A stretch of DNA of 64,000 bases from Galaxea fascicularis (taxonomy: Eukaryota > Cnidaria > Anthozoa > Scleractinia > Euphylliidae). The position numbers and the translations under genes are program-made. Shown here one piece after another: positions 52,087 to 63,537 of the stretch (positions are counted from its first letter, which is position 1; each line of letters starts with the position of its first letter). The stretch covers positions 42,836,525-42,900,524 of the forward strand of contig OX419335.1 of assembly GCA_948470475.1 (NCBI GenBank), given 5' to 3'. The notes under the pieces were generated by a model that was given only the letters and a program-made list of their open reading frames with translations, was not told the origin of the DNA and made no database searches.

Positions 52087-53819
52087 TTGAGATACTGGAA
52101 AGATAACTATTAATATATGTACAAATTTAGGAGAAATTTATTTGGTGCATGTGTAAAGAAAAAGTAATTTATTGATGTTGTGAAGTTTTTTTAGGGAGGG
52201 AGGAATATTGATGCGTTGTCGTACTAACTGCTCTGTTATGCAATACTACTAGGGTTGACCCTTGAACTCTTAGAAGTGATTAGCATATTTGTTCTTAAAG
52301 TAAGGGGTTGGTAGATGTGAAATTGGGAGAAAATGGGGTGAATCGAGATTGAAAGAAAGGTAAAAAGGTAGACACAAATTATAGTCTGTTAATGGTGAAA
52401 GAGGCACGTTATTGTGGCTGAGGACAGTCTGGTCTTGATCTAATTATTTACTAAAAATTTAATGTTTGAACGACTTTCAATATTTCCCATTTATCCCTTA
52501 ATTTCAACATTCTCCCAAGGAACTCTTCTTCCTTCCAAAAGTTTACAGGGTTACTGAAACCATTTTGACGGAAGTGATGAAAGGTACAAAAAACAAGGCA
52601 TTTACAGGTTAGCCCAACCCTCTCAATATATTGTCCAGGTGACTGGACAAACTTATCAGCCAGAGGTTATGTTGATATTACCCCAAATTCTCTTAACTAA
52701 AGCACAAAGAAAGTTATAGAAATGAGAACTGATATTGGAACTTGGGAGTTACAGTTAATCCTTCTTGTTCTCAGTGCAAAGAAGTCTCACTAGTTCTGTT
52801 TCCGTTTTCTTAGGGATAGCTTGGGAGTCGGAATTCTCCTTTTCGTTCTCTCTCTTATGGAGTGAAGTCAAATGGGTTGAACTTGCACTCTTTCCCTTTC
52901 TCCACAGGGGGTAGAGAAGGTCTTCTTTTCTTGGAGAGGGAGGGGTGAAAGGTTCATTAGTCCCCAGGGAATCACTTTTTTTTGTGGTTTTTAATTAATT
53001 TTATTTTTCAAGTTTGATTTGCTCCTATGGTGTTTTGTGTGCTGTCTCCAGTGTGACCAGTTCTTTTAATTTTCTGTTTGCTCTTGAGAAAGAGCTACTT
53101 GTTTTGATTTATTTTGCTTTTTCACTAAAGCTTTTAAAACATTAGTTTGCCTAATTACTGGTGGCTGTGGACGAGCACTTTGAATTTTAGTGCTAAGGCT
53201 TCGATAAATGGTCCTATACAACAATACGGCTGTGACTCGAGGTAGTAGCTGGGGACAGTTTTTTTTGTGTCTTGCACACGGAGGGTCCCCTGTTCCCAGT
53301 AGGAGGCGACTGAAATTGGTTCTACATCCAAGGACCCCTGTGCCATGCTTTGTTGGTAAATCCCCAAACCATAGGCCTTTGGTGCTTCCCAGTAAAAAGT
53401 AAAGTACACAGACACGGAGGATTGGCCACATTGTAGACTTTGTGGCAGTTTACTGCGAAAAGTGTAAACTCTAACAGTTTTTTCCGACTGTTTGTTCTTC
53501 TTCAGCTAATCACACACAAAGGATCAAAATTGGTCAAGGGCAGTGCCAATCAAACCAAGCTTTAACGAAGCCTTTAAAGTAGCCACGTAGCTGAATCGGC
53601 TACCAGGGTTAAATAAAGATTTCCTTTTTTATTATAAGTTTTTATTTAAGAATTACTACACAATGTTTACAAAATGGACACCACAATAAGAACGTTAGTT
53701 TACCACATTGCACTGTGTACAATACACTGCTTCTGGTTAAATAAAGTTAGTTACTTGTTCGAATATAAGCAGACTGCACCTTTGCCCTTCGATAACATTG
53801 ACGCGAGAATAGTAAATTC
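52087..53819. other. intergenic region, no gene seen
   Basis: The 121-codon minus-strand frame at 53066-53431 overlaps two other frames and matches nothing. Retroelement-like terminal words (GGTTAAATAAAG) occur at 53608 and 53736. Confidence 0.3.
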
Positions 53820-54172
53820 ATGAATATTGGGGAGAGAAAGATATCAGCAGATCAACAAGAAGATACCAAAGAAGTGCTTCGACAGTTTTTGGAACGTGAT
53901 CTTGGTTACAAAGATGCAAGAGACTGCTGAGATTCAGCGGGTTCACCGAATAGGCAAGGGAAGGAACGGAGGACTGCGACCCATACTAGCCTGCTTTTTA
54001 CGTTATAAAGATTGCGAGGAAATATTGGCGCCGGGTCACAGATTTTGCAAGGCACAAAATACCAAATGTTCAAAGACCCTCCACCAAGATCGTCAACAGG
54101 CAAAAAGTACAACTTGAAACACTGAAACAAGCTCGAAGGAACCAACCAGACAAACTATACATAAATGGTGAG
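53820..54172 (+). pseudogene. LINE ORF1 remnant (RNA-binding protein)
   Basis: The frame contains EIQRVHRIGKGRNGGLRPIL and FLRYKDCEEIL, the typical R-x-HR-x-GK ... RPI-x-x-FLRY core of L1-like ORF1 RNA-binding domains. The next frame gives KLYINGEYWSAG. It is broken by at least one frameshift and lies 360 bp upstream of the endonuclease of the same element. Confidence 0.65.
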
Positions 54173-54528
54173 TATTGGTCTGCTGGCAAGGAACTCGAGA
54201 TATCCAATGGCCGCTAATCTTGAGAACAGCGAAAGTGTTACATTTAAGCCACTATTAAAATCAAACTTAAATTCTTATTGAGGGCGTACGCAAACGGAGA
54301 GTTTTGAAGATAGGCCGCAAGCAAAACGAATCAGCATTCAACTCTTTAACTCTTTGTGTCCTACGGCTGTTTTTATTGCTGTCTTTGTGTATTTTTGTCT
54401 GCATATTTTCTCACCCTGTTTTTGTTTATTTTTTGATTTTGTAGTTTACACCCTTGATCAATCACAGAAGTGCTCTTGGGGATGGATGGCCAGGGAAATT
54501 TATATTACAAACCAAAGTAAACAAATAA

Positions 54529-54800
54529 ATGGATCTTAAAATAGGTTCTCTTAATTTAAGAGAATTTGGAGACAAGGCAAATCATCGGGAAACGTTTAAT
54601 TGGCTCCGCTCGAAAAAGATGTCAATATTTTTCCTTCAAGAAGTTCATTGTACTGAAGAAAATAAGCATGATTGCCGAGCAGAATGGGGACATCAAGTAC
54701 TATTTAGCTGTGGCTCAAGCAAAACTGCAGGTGTTGCCATTCTCTTTAACAACAATTTTGACTTTCAAATTTCTAAAGCTTATTCAGACCCCGGGGGATA
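54529..54800 (+). pseudogene. LINE ORF2, APE-type endonuclease domain (partial)
   Basis: The frame begins MDLKIGSLNLREFGDKANHR and includes FFLQEVHCTEENK, with the catalytic Glu of the exonuclease-endonuclease-phosphatase fold in LQE. It continues with AGVAILFNNNFDFQI and stops at 54801. The C-terminal part of the domain is missing. Confidence 0.75.
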
Positions 54801-54883
54801 GTATGTGACTTTATTACAAATGGGAAGCACCTGTTAACCAAATGAAATCAATTATACAACAAACTAAGGATGAATATACACCT

Positions 54884-55012
54884 TATGGCTCCCATTCTAA
54901 TATTCTTTTGTTTTTATTCAAATTAGCCCTGGTTGCCTCCTTCGTTCGAGTAAAATTCAAAAGAACATTTTATCTTGAACGAGGCAACAAGAATATTAGA
55001 ATGGGAGCCATT
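54884..55012. mobile_element. small palindromic MITE inserted in the LINE
   Basis: ATGGCTCCCATTCTAATATT (54885) and its complement ending at 55011 form inverted ends of about 23 bp. Just inside lie GGTTGCCTC and GAGGCAAC. At about 128 bp it splits the LINE between the endonuclease and the linker. Confidence 0.7.
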
Positions 55013-56175
55013 TTGGAATAAAGTGTATGCGAAGGATATGTTTGTACTCTGGGAAATGGTAAAACTGAAAGTAAGGGAGGAATCAATGAAATATGGAGCA
55101 TCAAAGGAAAAGAAAATGACGCAGGAACGAGAGAATATCGAACAGTCAATTGAAAGTTTAGAAAAAGATATTACAAATATCTACATAGATGACTCTCAAA
55201 AACAAAAAGTATTGTTGGAACTTGAAACAAAGAAAGGAGAATTAGAGCTATTGATTGAATACCAAACTGAAAGAAGCTACTCTCAGATCCAAATCTCGAT
55301 GGTACAATGAAGGCAAGAAAAATACTAAGTACTTTCTTGATTTTTCTTAAAAAAGACATTGCAAACAGGGAACTATAACTCAGATTAAAACTAATGAGAA
55401 CAATTTGGTTGTCACCGACAAAGACATTTTGAACGAATGTGTTTCCTTTTATGAAAGCCTCTATAGCTCCAAAATAAACAACGAGTGCCTCACTGAAGAC
55501 TTTTTCCAACAACCAAATAAAAGACATTTGAATGAAAAAGAAGAATTTTCTTGCAAAGGACTGCTCAACAGGGAAGAATGTCTAGATGCGCCTAAAACTG
55601 TCTTCGGATAAAACCCCTGGAACAGATGGTCTTCCTGGAGAATTTTGTAAGGTTTTCTGGAACGATTTGGCTGATATTCTTATAAACGCTCTCAATTACT
55701 CATATGAAACAGGAAAACATTCTGTATTGCAAACATGAGGTATCGTGAAACCTATACCCAAAAAGGCTGCCGAGCTCAATTTAGTTAAAAACTGGCGATT
55801 GTTAACGCTGTTAAATTGTGATTATAAGATTGCGACTAAAGCCATAGCGAACCAAATTAAAATTGTGCTTCCTAAACTTATTCGATTGGTGGACAATGTT
55901 ATTAAATATACTAAAGCGAAAAACAATCCGGGACTTCTTCTTTTTCTTGATTTTGAGGAAGCCTTTGACACACCAGAATGGTCTTTTATTCAAAGGACTT
56001 AAGACGTTTTTGGTTCCGGATCACAATTATTTCAATGGATTAATGTTCTCTACTTCGACATAGAAAGCTGTATTTTAAATAATGGATGGGAAAGTAATTT
56101 CTTCAAACTTAATTGAGGAGTTCGGCAGAGCTGTCCCCTGCCGCCCTATTTGTTCGTTTTATACCTCTTACTAAC
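55013..56175 (+). pseudogene. LINE ORF2, linker and N-terminal reverse transcriptase
   Basis: After a Lys/Glu-rich linker (REESMKYGASKEKK) several frames together show reverse transcriptase motifs: TDGLPGEF near 55625, GIVKPIPKK near 55741, NWRLLTLLNCDYKIATKAIA, then LLFLDFEEAFDTPEWSFI (motif A) near 55940 and a degraded QSCPLPPYL (motif B) near 56130. Stops and frameshifts separate them. Confidence 0.8.
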
Positions 56176-56186
56176 CTCTTACTCAC

Positions 56187-56465
56187 CGAGTTCGAGGTCC
56201 GTACTGTAAGTTATGGACCGAGTTTTTTCCCGTTCGCTTATGGCCCAAGCACATAGCGCACAGGCCATCAACATCAAATCAACGGGAAAAAACGAGGATC
56301 CGAAACTTACAGTATGGACCGAGAAAACAAGGTTAGTAGGATTTGTTTTATCTCTGAGGTTAATCAGGAGTGCGGGAAAGGGAACTTTCAAATTTAGCGG
56401 GCTGTACAGTAGAATACGGCCCACAAAATTGACCAATCACAGCGCACGTACTAACTGGGAGATAT
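56187..56465. mobile_element. non-autonomous element inserted in the LINE RT
   Basis: About 280 bp that interrupts the RT between motifs B and C. It holds an internal inverted repeat (CTGTAAGTTATGG... at 56204 and ...CTTACAG at 56312) with GTTTTTTCCCG and its complement, and ends GGGAGATATAATAA. I associate the words with a dispersed coral repeat. Confidence 0.55.
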
Positions 56466-57270
56466 AATAAGTATAAATAATGGCAGGTTTTCGAAGAAGT
56501 AATAAGATCATAAAATCGTATAAAATACGCCGACGACACCCCACTTATATTAAACGGTTCGGAACATTCCCTCGAAGAAGCTCTCAGGCTATTAGATGTT
56601 TTTGGAAGTATGTGGAAACCTTGTGGATTGGCTCAAGAGCAAAATACGATCTTAACTTTGTCCGGAAAAAAAATTCAAATGGTCGAGTAAAAAAAGTCAA
56701 AGCACTTTGAGTGTGGTCAGTATCTCAAAACTACAAAGACAGTTGGAAAAAGCAAAGAACATATTAGGCTGCTGGAAATTTCAGAGACTCAGTCTATTAG
56801 GAAAAATTATGGTTTTAAAAAAGTCTAGTGGTATCACAATTGGCATATCTTCTTGCCCCTCTCCAAATGGATGTCGAAACAATTAAAGAGCTTAAGACAA
56901 TTTTTTACAAATTTCGTTGGAACGAAAAAGTAGACAAAATAAAGCGTAATGTAATAATAAACAACTATGCTGAAGGAGGACTTAAGATGATTGATATAGC
57001 TTCTTTTAATAAACCCCTTGAGGCTTATTGGATAAAAGAATCCCTCAGTATTGAAAACAGTAGCAGCTGGAAAAGTATCCTTGATTTGGAACTTCAACAC
57101 TACGGAGGCAAAGTGGTGCTACTAGGAAAGCCTAATAAACAAGACATGCACAATATATTTAAGAAATTAGGCCCTTTTGTTAAAGAAATCCCTGAAATCT
57201 TGTCTGCCACCTCCTTTGAGGAGAAATTCACATCAGACAAACACCACCTCTATGGTACAACTCGCTGATA
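56466..57270 (+). pseudogene. LINE ORF2, reverse transcriptase motif C onward
   Basis: One frame reads YADDTTLILNGSE near 56530 (catalytic YADD), followed by EEALRLLDVF. A later 146-codon frame (56828-57268) reads SQLAYLLAPLQMDVETIKEL, FYKFRWNEK and GGLKMIDIASFNK. This is the usual L1-type region after the thumb. The 3' end is not identified and the copy is inactive. Confidence 0.75.
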
Positions 57271-59382
57271 AGAATTGACGATAAACCTGTCTTTTACAAG
57301 GACTGGTTTTTTAAGGGTATAACAAAAGTTGAAAATTTAATGGATGAATTTTCTAAGTTTCCGTCACCAAATGCTTTTCAAAATGAATACGGCCAGTAGG
57401 TTTCCCCTCTAAAATTTTACGGAATGATCTCAGCAATTAATTGTCTACGTAGACAGATAGAGGAAACACAGGCTGGCTAATTGAAAGCTTCCATTTGAAA
57501 TTCCTGGAAAAACCAAAATCATCAAGACTTGTTTAGAAAAAGCTTGTGTCAAGTAAAAACGAAAAACCAAAACAAAGCCAAGAAAAATGGCACAAGGAAA
57601 TAAACATTGGCTCACACGAACTAACACATCATCTGGAAAACAGCTTATGAATTGGCTTTTACATGTAGAAAGACAAAGTCAAGACTGTCTGTCAATTTGC
57701 TCCTCACAGATCATGTGTTCAGTAAGCAGAAAAGACAGCTTAAAATTCCTTACCAAAGGAGATAAGATGACTTCCTTCATTGCATGGACAATGGTGTTTT
57801 GTAAACAAAGAGATTCAGTGCTGTTGTCCACAGGGCCGGGGTGAACTTAAATACCAGGTCACCGACAAGCAAGCAGTAGAATGTTGCTGTTACGTTTGGA
57901 TAGTATGCACACGAGCATTTTTGGCATCCAATCTTGACGTTACGTGACAAAGATAGCTTCCATGGGCAATAAAAAGGACCAACACAAACAGGAACTCTGT
58001 CTGTTAACGGAATTCCAAATCGACAGAGACAATAAGTCCTTGTTAGCAAAATAATTTTAATGTAGGTTCGATTGTTGTTGTTTCAGGTCAGCAAATATGA
58101 AAAGATGCTATTGTTAGTAAAGTGGGTTCTATTCTTTGCAGACTTAGCGTTGCCGCCCACATTTGAACAAGATAGAACCAGCCACATATCAAACGTCTGT
58201 TTTTGAAGCCGCTGCTGACTTTCCAGCGAGCACAACCGCCCAGGATGTACTCCGGGTATTTAGACACATACTGCTCTGAAACAATCCCCCAAAATAGCAG
58301 CCATACAAAAGAAAAGAAACGAAAAACACAGCGATAAGAAAACCGTCACTGTTATGTATCAACATTATTTGATAGCATGTTGGCAAGTGTTACTGTGCAC
58401 TTTTGTCGTACAAAGTAGACTTGTCACAACTTTCCACCGCTAAGACGCAAAGGTATTTCTTATAAAATTGATAAAACCAAAAGAAAATGCTTTGACACAA
58501 GCTCCTTCATGTTGTTACGAGTTTGTTGTTGTTAGAGGAATGTACATTTGTTTTTAGCTCAAATTTTTGCTCGGTGCCCTTAAATCTTGGTTTTTTGCAT
58601 GCACGCACCATTGACGCGGACACTTCAAATATAAAAGTTTCAGGGAAAATTATCAAGTACAATTTTCCGTAACACGTTTTTGTTTAAATATCTTTTATTC
58701 TGCTACATAAATTTTTTTCATACTGCCTGAAAAGTTAAAAAATTTAGGGAGTTTCCCAATAAAGGAATAGAAAGGGTAGGTCGCCAGATTGCTTTTTCGG
58801 GTAATTTGCAAAAACTGGCATCTAGAGGACCTTTTTGTGGACCTGGCATGTTGCCATAGTAACTGATATGACATCACAGGCACCCTTAAAATAGCTCAAC
58901 AATAGAGATCCAAGGAGACATACTTTGCCTACACCAGTAAATATCCTTCTTTGTAATCTTACATTGTTTCGCAAACACTACATCGATGAAAAACCCTTTC
59001 AAGCCACCTTAAATTATCTTTGACAACCCTGAAATGAATTTTATGGACACTGTTTGTTAATCTGAGACAACACTGACCTTTTAACCGATGCAACAGATGG
59101 GGTCTGTCTGAGATCTTCCCTTACACAAAGAAATGCTCTGAAGGATAGAGAAATGGAAAGACCAGAAAATTAGGGCAACACAATTCTGATGATAAATTAA
59201 AATTTGCAAACCCAGGAAGACAACACAAGCTACAGTCATGCAAACAATCCTTGCAATGGGGGTTTTTACTTTGACTGTTATGCTTTTGTACAGTAGTCTG
59301 GTTTTGTTAAGTTTTTCTTTAGTTAATTATTTTTCAGGAGAATGAAGCAATCCATTGCATTTGACACACTGAAAAGGCAAAC
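57271..59382. other. LINE 3' flank and intergenic region
   Basis: 57280-57620 probably continues the LINE ORF2 tail (WFFKGITKVENLMDEFS near 57307). Beyond 57850 I see nothing supported. Confidence 0.35.
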
Positions 59383-59557
59383 CAGGGCTGTCATTAAGAG
59401 CCAGGGCCTGGGGATTTTCCCCTCATATTTTAAGGTATATTCCCGGCTACTTTGATATAAAATAGGCATGTTTACTACATTTCAGCAACTTGAATCCCCC
59501 GTTATTTTTCGGTATACACTGTATCCTGATCTACTTCAGAAATTAGTGACAGCCCTG
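59383..59557. mobile_element. hAT-like MITE
   Basis: The inverted ends CAGGGCTGTCATTAA and TTAGTGACAGCCCTG (one mismatch) enclose 175 bp without a coding frame. Target duplication is not clear. Confidence 0.65.
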
Positions 59558-59778
59558 CACACAAAACATTGAGATGATGGGTTAAAAATTGAAAATTTGT
59601 AAAAGGGACAATCCCACTAATTTGCTTTCAAAATGTTGTCTAACTCCAAATGTAAACATGTCACCATGCTCTTAAGGCTATCACAAATATAAACAAGTGG
59701 TACTTACACCAAGCCTTAATTGATCCGGCCTTGTTTAGTGAAGCTTAAAAAAAATGAAAGGCAAAGTAGGAGTAAATG

Positions 59779-59888
59779 TTAACCCTTTCACTCCTGATGG
59801 TGCCAAATGGCACTTATAGATTTTACTCTGTCTAATGCCACACGATTTTACTCGTCAATGGAGAACCCCTTAGGAGGGAAAGGGTTAA
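59779..59888. mobile_element. TTAACCC-type MITE, copy 2
   Basis: The ends TTAACCCTTTCACTCC and GGAGGGAAAGGGTTAA are inverted repeats, 110 bp in all. The interior matches 31761-31853. Confidence 0.7.
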
Positions 59889-60276
59889 CATACATGTAAT
59901 TTGTTAAACAAAGTAGCTGTAACATAACAAGGAATTAGTCATTTGTTGAATACCAACCCTGTTTCTCCAGTGTTTTCCTGTCTTTGTCATAAGATAGAAA
60001 AATGTGTTTGCTGTGATACATGTAATTTACTTTGGCAGATACACTGTAAGAAAATGAACTCCTAATAAAGCTGGACCCACGACTGGAAAGGCCTCCCTCT
60101 GCCATTGGATTGGCTGGGTTGCTTCTGTTACATACTGCTTTACAGTGTAAGTGGGAATTCTTGATTGTGGTTTAAACTGTATCAATATTGCAAAACATTC
60201 ATAACTACAGGGCCATAACAGTTCTACAAATTATTGCCATATTATTGGCCATATACATGTATGACTGACTGTGATT
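59889..60276. other. intergenic region, no gene seen
   Basis: AT-rich, with no exon or repeat boundary I can support. Confidence 0.3.
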
Positions 60277-60281
60277 CCAGG

Positions 60282-60812
60282 TGTAACGGATATCATTTTG
60301 TCAAGATTGCATGATTTACGTCATTATTTGCGCTGTATCAATTCTTCTTTGTTTTGTTATGATATCCCGCGGGTTGTCGGTATTTTTAGTTAGTCGCTTC
60401 AAGGTACGTGTTAAGCACTCAAAGATAGCTTTAAGGATTGTGGCAATGTTTAAAGTCTGTAAAGTGGGGAAAGAGGTATGCTACCTTGTTTATTTTCCTA
60501 TTTAGGTTATTAGGTTAATTGTTTTTCGGTCACAAGATGATTTGTTACGCTTATGTTCCTTTGCATTCGGTTATTCATTGTATTGGTATGCACGCCGCAC
60601 GTGCTTTGTTTAAGATAGTTTCTTTGGTTAGATTTTTATAGTAATTTAGTTTTGTCGTTTATTGTATTTCAGTTTTTACGGAATTTCAAGTAATTAAAGA
60701 ATTGAAAGTCAGATAGATGCTTGAAGTTTCTGTCGAAAACATTCCTCCGTTGCGGCGTTGGTAAAATTGAGAAACAACACAGTTAGATAGTCGCCAGCGT
60801 CCGCCCATTACA
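60282..60812 (+). mobile_element. solo LTR with 5-bp target duplication
   Basis: Begins TGTAACGG and ends CCCATTACA, with TGTAA/TTACA inverted termini. The 5-bp CCAGG lies directly on both sides (60277-60281 and 60813-60817). Length 531 bp with no internal coding region or second LTR, so it is a solo LTR left by recombination. Class is uncertain; a 5-bp duplication fits Gypsy- or BEL-type elements. Orientation is arbitrary. Confidence 0.75.
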
Positions 60813-60837
60813 CCAGGTTTCTTGGAATTGCAGTCAT

Positions 60838-61025
60838 TATCAGTAATCCAATCAGTGATTTGCATTATCAGTCATCCAGTCAGTGATCATTAGCAGTCAT
60901 CCAATCAGTGATCGTTATCAGTCATCCAATCAGTGATCATTATCAGTCATCCAATCAGTGATTTGCATTATCAGCCATCCAATCAGCAATCATTAGCAGT
61001 CATCAGTCATCCAATCAGTGATCTC
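60838..61025 (+). repeat. minisatellite of CAGTCATCCAATCAGTGAT units
   Basis: About seven copies of a 27-32-bp unit (ATTATCAGTCATCCAATCAG and variants). Length varies with an optional TTTGC insert. Confidence 0.85.
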
Positions 61026-61266
61026 CACATGATCATTACATGTATTCTTAGAATAATTAGATTGCAATCAATTCACATTTTTGAAAGAACAACAACAACA
61101 ATTCCTTCCCTTCATCAGACATGGTTTGATGCTACTCTGGTTTGAAATTTGATGAATGTAACTTAAAAAGTTACAATTCACGACCCAACGTTTCGACACT
61201 CCTGTCTAGTGTCTTCATCAGGGGTGATCTAGTGTTGCAAAAAGGAGCCTTTTATACACTTACTAA

Positions 61267-61660
61267 TTAACGACCTTTTGTTTTGATGAGGTGTAAATAG
61301 GTGTCAGGTAAAAGGCCGCCATCGTCACGGTTTAAAGGAGTGTGGGCGGAGTTGATGTGCCAAGCTTCCAAACAAAGCCGTTGATGGTACCGCTGGTTAG
61401 TGGTGATAATTTTGGAATTATCCCACGCTATTGTATGGTTGGTTTGGCAAGCATGTTCCGACAAAGCGGAATTTTCCTTTTTGCAAAGAAAAACTGCTTT
61501 TTGATGCTCCTTTAAACGCGTGCCAAGCTGACGCTTGGTCTGTCCGATGTTCTCATGATCACAGTCATTGCATGGAATAGAATAAACAGCGTCAGTTCGT
61601 TGTTCTTTCAACACAGGATCCTTAGGTTTGGCAAAGATATGACTCAACGTCTGAAAAGGT
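61267..61660 (-). pseudogene. Penelope-like GIY-YIG endonuclease domain
   Basis: The frame shows DAVYSIPCNDCD (the GIY-equivalent strand with the CX2C typical of these elements), then HENIGQTKRQLGTRLKEHQK, where the YIG motif reads NIG. It continues with a His pair (SALSEHACQTNH) and the catalytic-Glu stretch CLEAWHI. A single frameshift near 61645-61660 separates it from the RT. Confidence 0.82.
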
Positions 61661-62612
61661 TTTGTGCAACTTTAACATTGCGGCGAGACAAAACTCTCTT
61701 AATGGGTTCTGTAACACCGCAGATGTATGGGATGACGGCAAAACCTGTAGCCAAAACCTCGTCCCCGGAGGTGTTAAGAGAAGGAGTAACTGGTTTTAAG
61801 CAGTTAAGAAGGAAAGTGTTTGGGTAGCCATTGACCTTTAGGATGTCAAAAACATATTTTCGCTCTTTGGCCCTAGAATCACATGAAGATGGCAAACAAT
61901 CAGCCCTCGTGAGCAAAGTTCCGGTTACGGATTTTTTGTGGCAGATGGGGTGGTGGGAGTCAAATGCGAGATATCTGTCGGTATGCGTGGGTTTGCGATA
62001 AACACTTGTCTCTAAATTTCCCCGGTGCGCCCTATAGACATTCAAATCAAGAAAAGACAAACGTCTATCATTCTCACGCTCAATGGTGAACTGGATAGAC
62101 GGCTCAACTGAATTTAAATGTGAAAGAAGGCGCTCCGCTTCATTTTTGGATACCGCAGAGATGACATCGTCGACATATCGTTTCCAAAACAAAGGCTGGA
62201 TTGGTGAGGAAGCCAGAGCCCTTTGTTCCACATCTTCCATTACCATGTTGGCAATGACAGTAGAAACGGGAGAACCGATAGCCGTGCCAAAAACCTGTTG
62301 GTAGTAGGTGCCATTGTATGCGAACTGAGTGGTGTTGAGACAAAAAGACAGCAAATCTATAAGATCCTCCACGGGCAAAGAAGTTCTTTGTCCCAATGAA
62401 GCGTCTTGTTTGAGTCTTTTTTCAGCAACACTAATGGCAAGATCAACCGGAATTTTGGTGAAGAGGGAAACAACGTCGAAAGAAACCAACTCGTTTCCTG
62501 CGTCAAGAGTTTTACCTCTTATAAAATCCGCAAAGTCACAGGAATTTTTGACAGTGTAATCAGTATTCCCAACAACAGGTGACAAGATTTTCGCGAGATA
62601 ACTTCCCTTCAT
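61644..62612 (-). pseudogene. Penelope-like reverse transcriptase (partial)
   Basis: 322 codons. Motif A is SFDVVSLFTKIPVDLAI, motif B is YQQVFGTAIGSPVSTVIANM, motif C is WKRYVDDVISAV, followed by SFLDLNVYR and SVYRKPTHTDRYLAF. These are characteristic of Penelope-like elements and related to telomerase RT. The catalytic Asp residues are intact. The frame ends NLFRR and a stop, where the endonuclease continues in another frame, so the copy is recently dead or a frameshift product. Confidence 0.87.
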
Positions 62613-62615
62613 GTT

Positions 62616-62882
62616 TTACAGAAATAAATAAATAAATACTTAATTGACCACTCCCCTAAAGGGGCTTTTCAGGGCCAATGAAACAAATAATACAAATGCA
62701 AACAACAGAGTTAAGAATCCCAACTGGCAGGAAGCAGCCAGTTGGCTATTTACAAGGATGACCGAGGAGTTGAACCAGGCACTCACCCAGAACAACTCCA
62801 GCTAGTGGCCAGAGCAGGATTTGAACCCGGGTCACCGCATTGAAAACCAGCGCCCTAAACCACTCAGCCATCCTGCCTCCAT
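62616..62882 (-). mobile_element. tRNA-derived SINE with (ATTT)n tail
   Basis: On the minus strand the head reads GGCAGGATGGCTGAGTGGTT (box A) and GGGTTCAAATCC (box B), close to a Leu- or Ser-type tRNA. The tail reads AAGTATTTATTTATTTATTT. It abuts the truncated Penelope-like element. Confidence 0.8.
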
Positions 62883-62909
62883 GTAGAAAAATCACCCAAA
62901 TCATGTATA

Positions 62910-63498
62910 AACAGGGTTGGACACTTAATTTTGAGAGTATTCGCCATTCAGGTGAGTGGCCCTCACCACCCCCCCCCCCCCCGCCTCGCAATGTCATCCA
63001 ACAGACCAAGGACCAAGGATTATCCAAGGATTATTACTTCAATGAAAAATTCTATTTAAAGACCTCAAACCCCAAGAAAACACAAGGGAGACTTTTACTT
63101 TATATTTCAAATAGTTTTTTATTGATGAATCTTCGTGAGATCCCTGCAGTTTGCAAGTAAATGTGTCTGTTCTTCTCGGGATCGGTGATCACTGATGGCT
63201 CGATAGTGACCAGCAGTATCACTTTGTACAAGTACATGTGTTATGTAATTATCACTAACAGAAGGCCATATTATGTTGCCTTTCAGCACCAATTTACTAG
63301 ACAGTTCAGAATGTAAAACTTTGCAAAATAGAAATGGAAAGTTTATGTTTAGGAATTTTCTCAGCAAATATTATCTAAATAATTTCTTGGCAATGAAAAT
63401 TGCACTTGTCAAATGGGCGAGTGATCGAAGATTTGCACTCGCCCGACACTTAAGACACTTGCCTGGGTGAGCAGGTGAGTGCCAATGTCCAACCCTGT
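62910..63498. mobile_element. hAT-like non-autonomous element
   Basis: The ends ACAGGGTTGGACA and TGTCCAACCCTGT are 13-base inverted repeats, 589 bp in all, with a 14-base C-run inside. TATAA lies outside both ends, a possible partial target duplication. No transposase frame. Confidence 0.65.
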
Positions 63499-63537
63499 AT
63501 AATTATTACATTTCCCAAGGAAATCCAATACATTATC

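Larger units (their letters stand above)
61141..62612 (-). mobile_element. Penelope-like element, 5'-truncated
   Basis: It spans an RT frame (61644-62612) and a GIY-YIG frame (61267-61647), with a terminal block at 61141-61260. That block contains ACCCAACGTTTCGACACTCC and GTCTTCATCAGGGGTGA, words I associate with Penelope-type repeats in many animals. The N-terminal part of the RT is missing beyond 62612, where a SINE begins. Confidence 0.85.

Noticed and set aside
60838..61025. CRISPR-like regular repeats
   Set aside because: Variable unit length with no unique spacers in a eukaryotic genome; it is a minisatellite.
63119..63260. possible minus-strand exon (ITDPEKNRHIYLQTAGISRR)
   Set aside because: Protein-like by eye, but it sits inside a hAT-like non-autonomous element and lacks a convincing acceptor.
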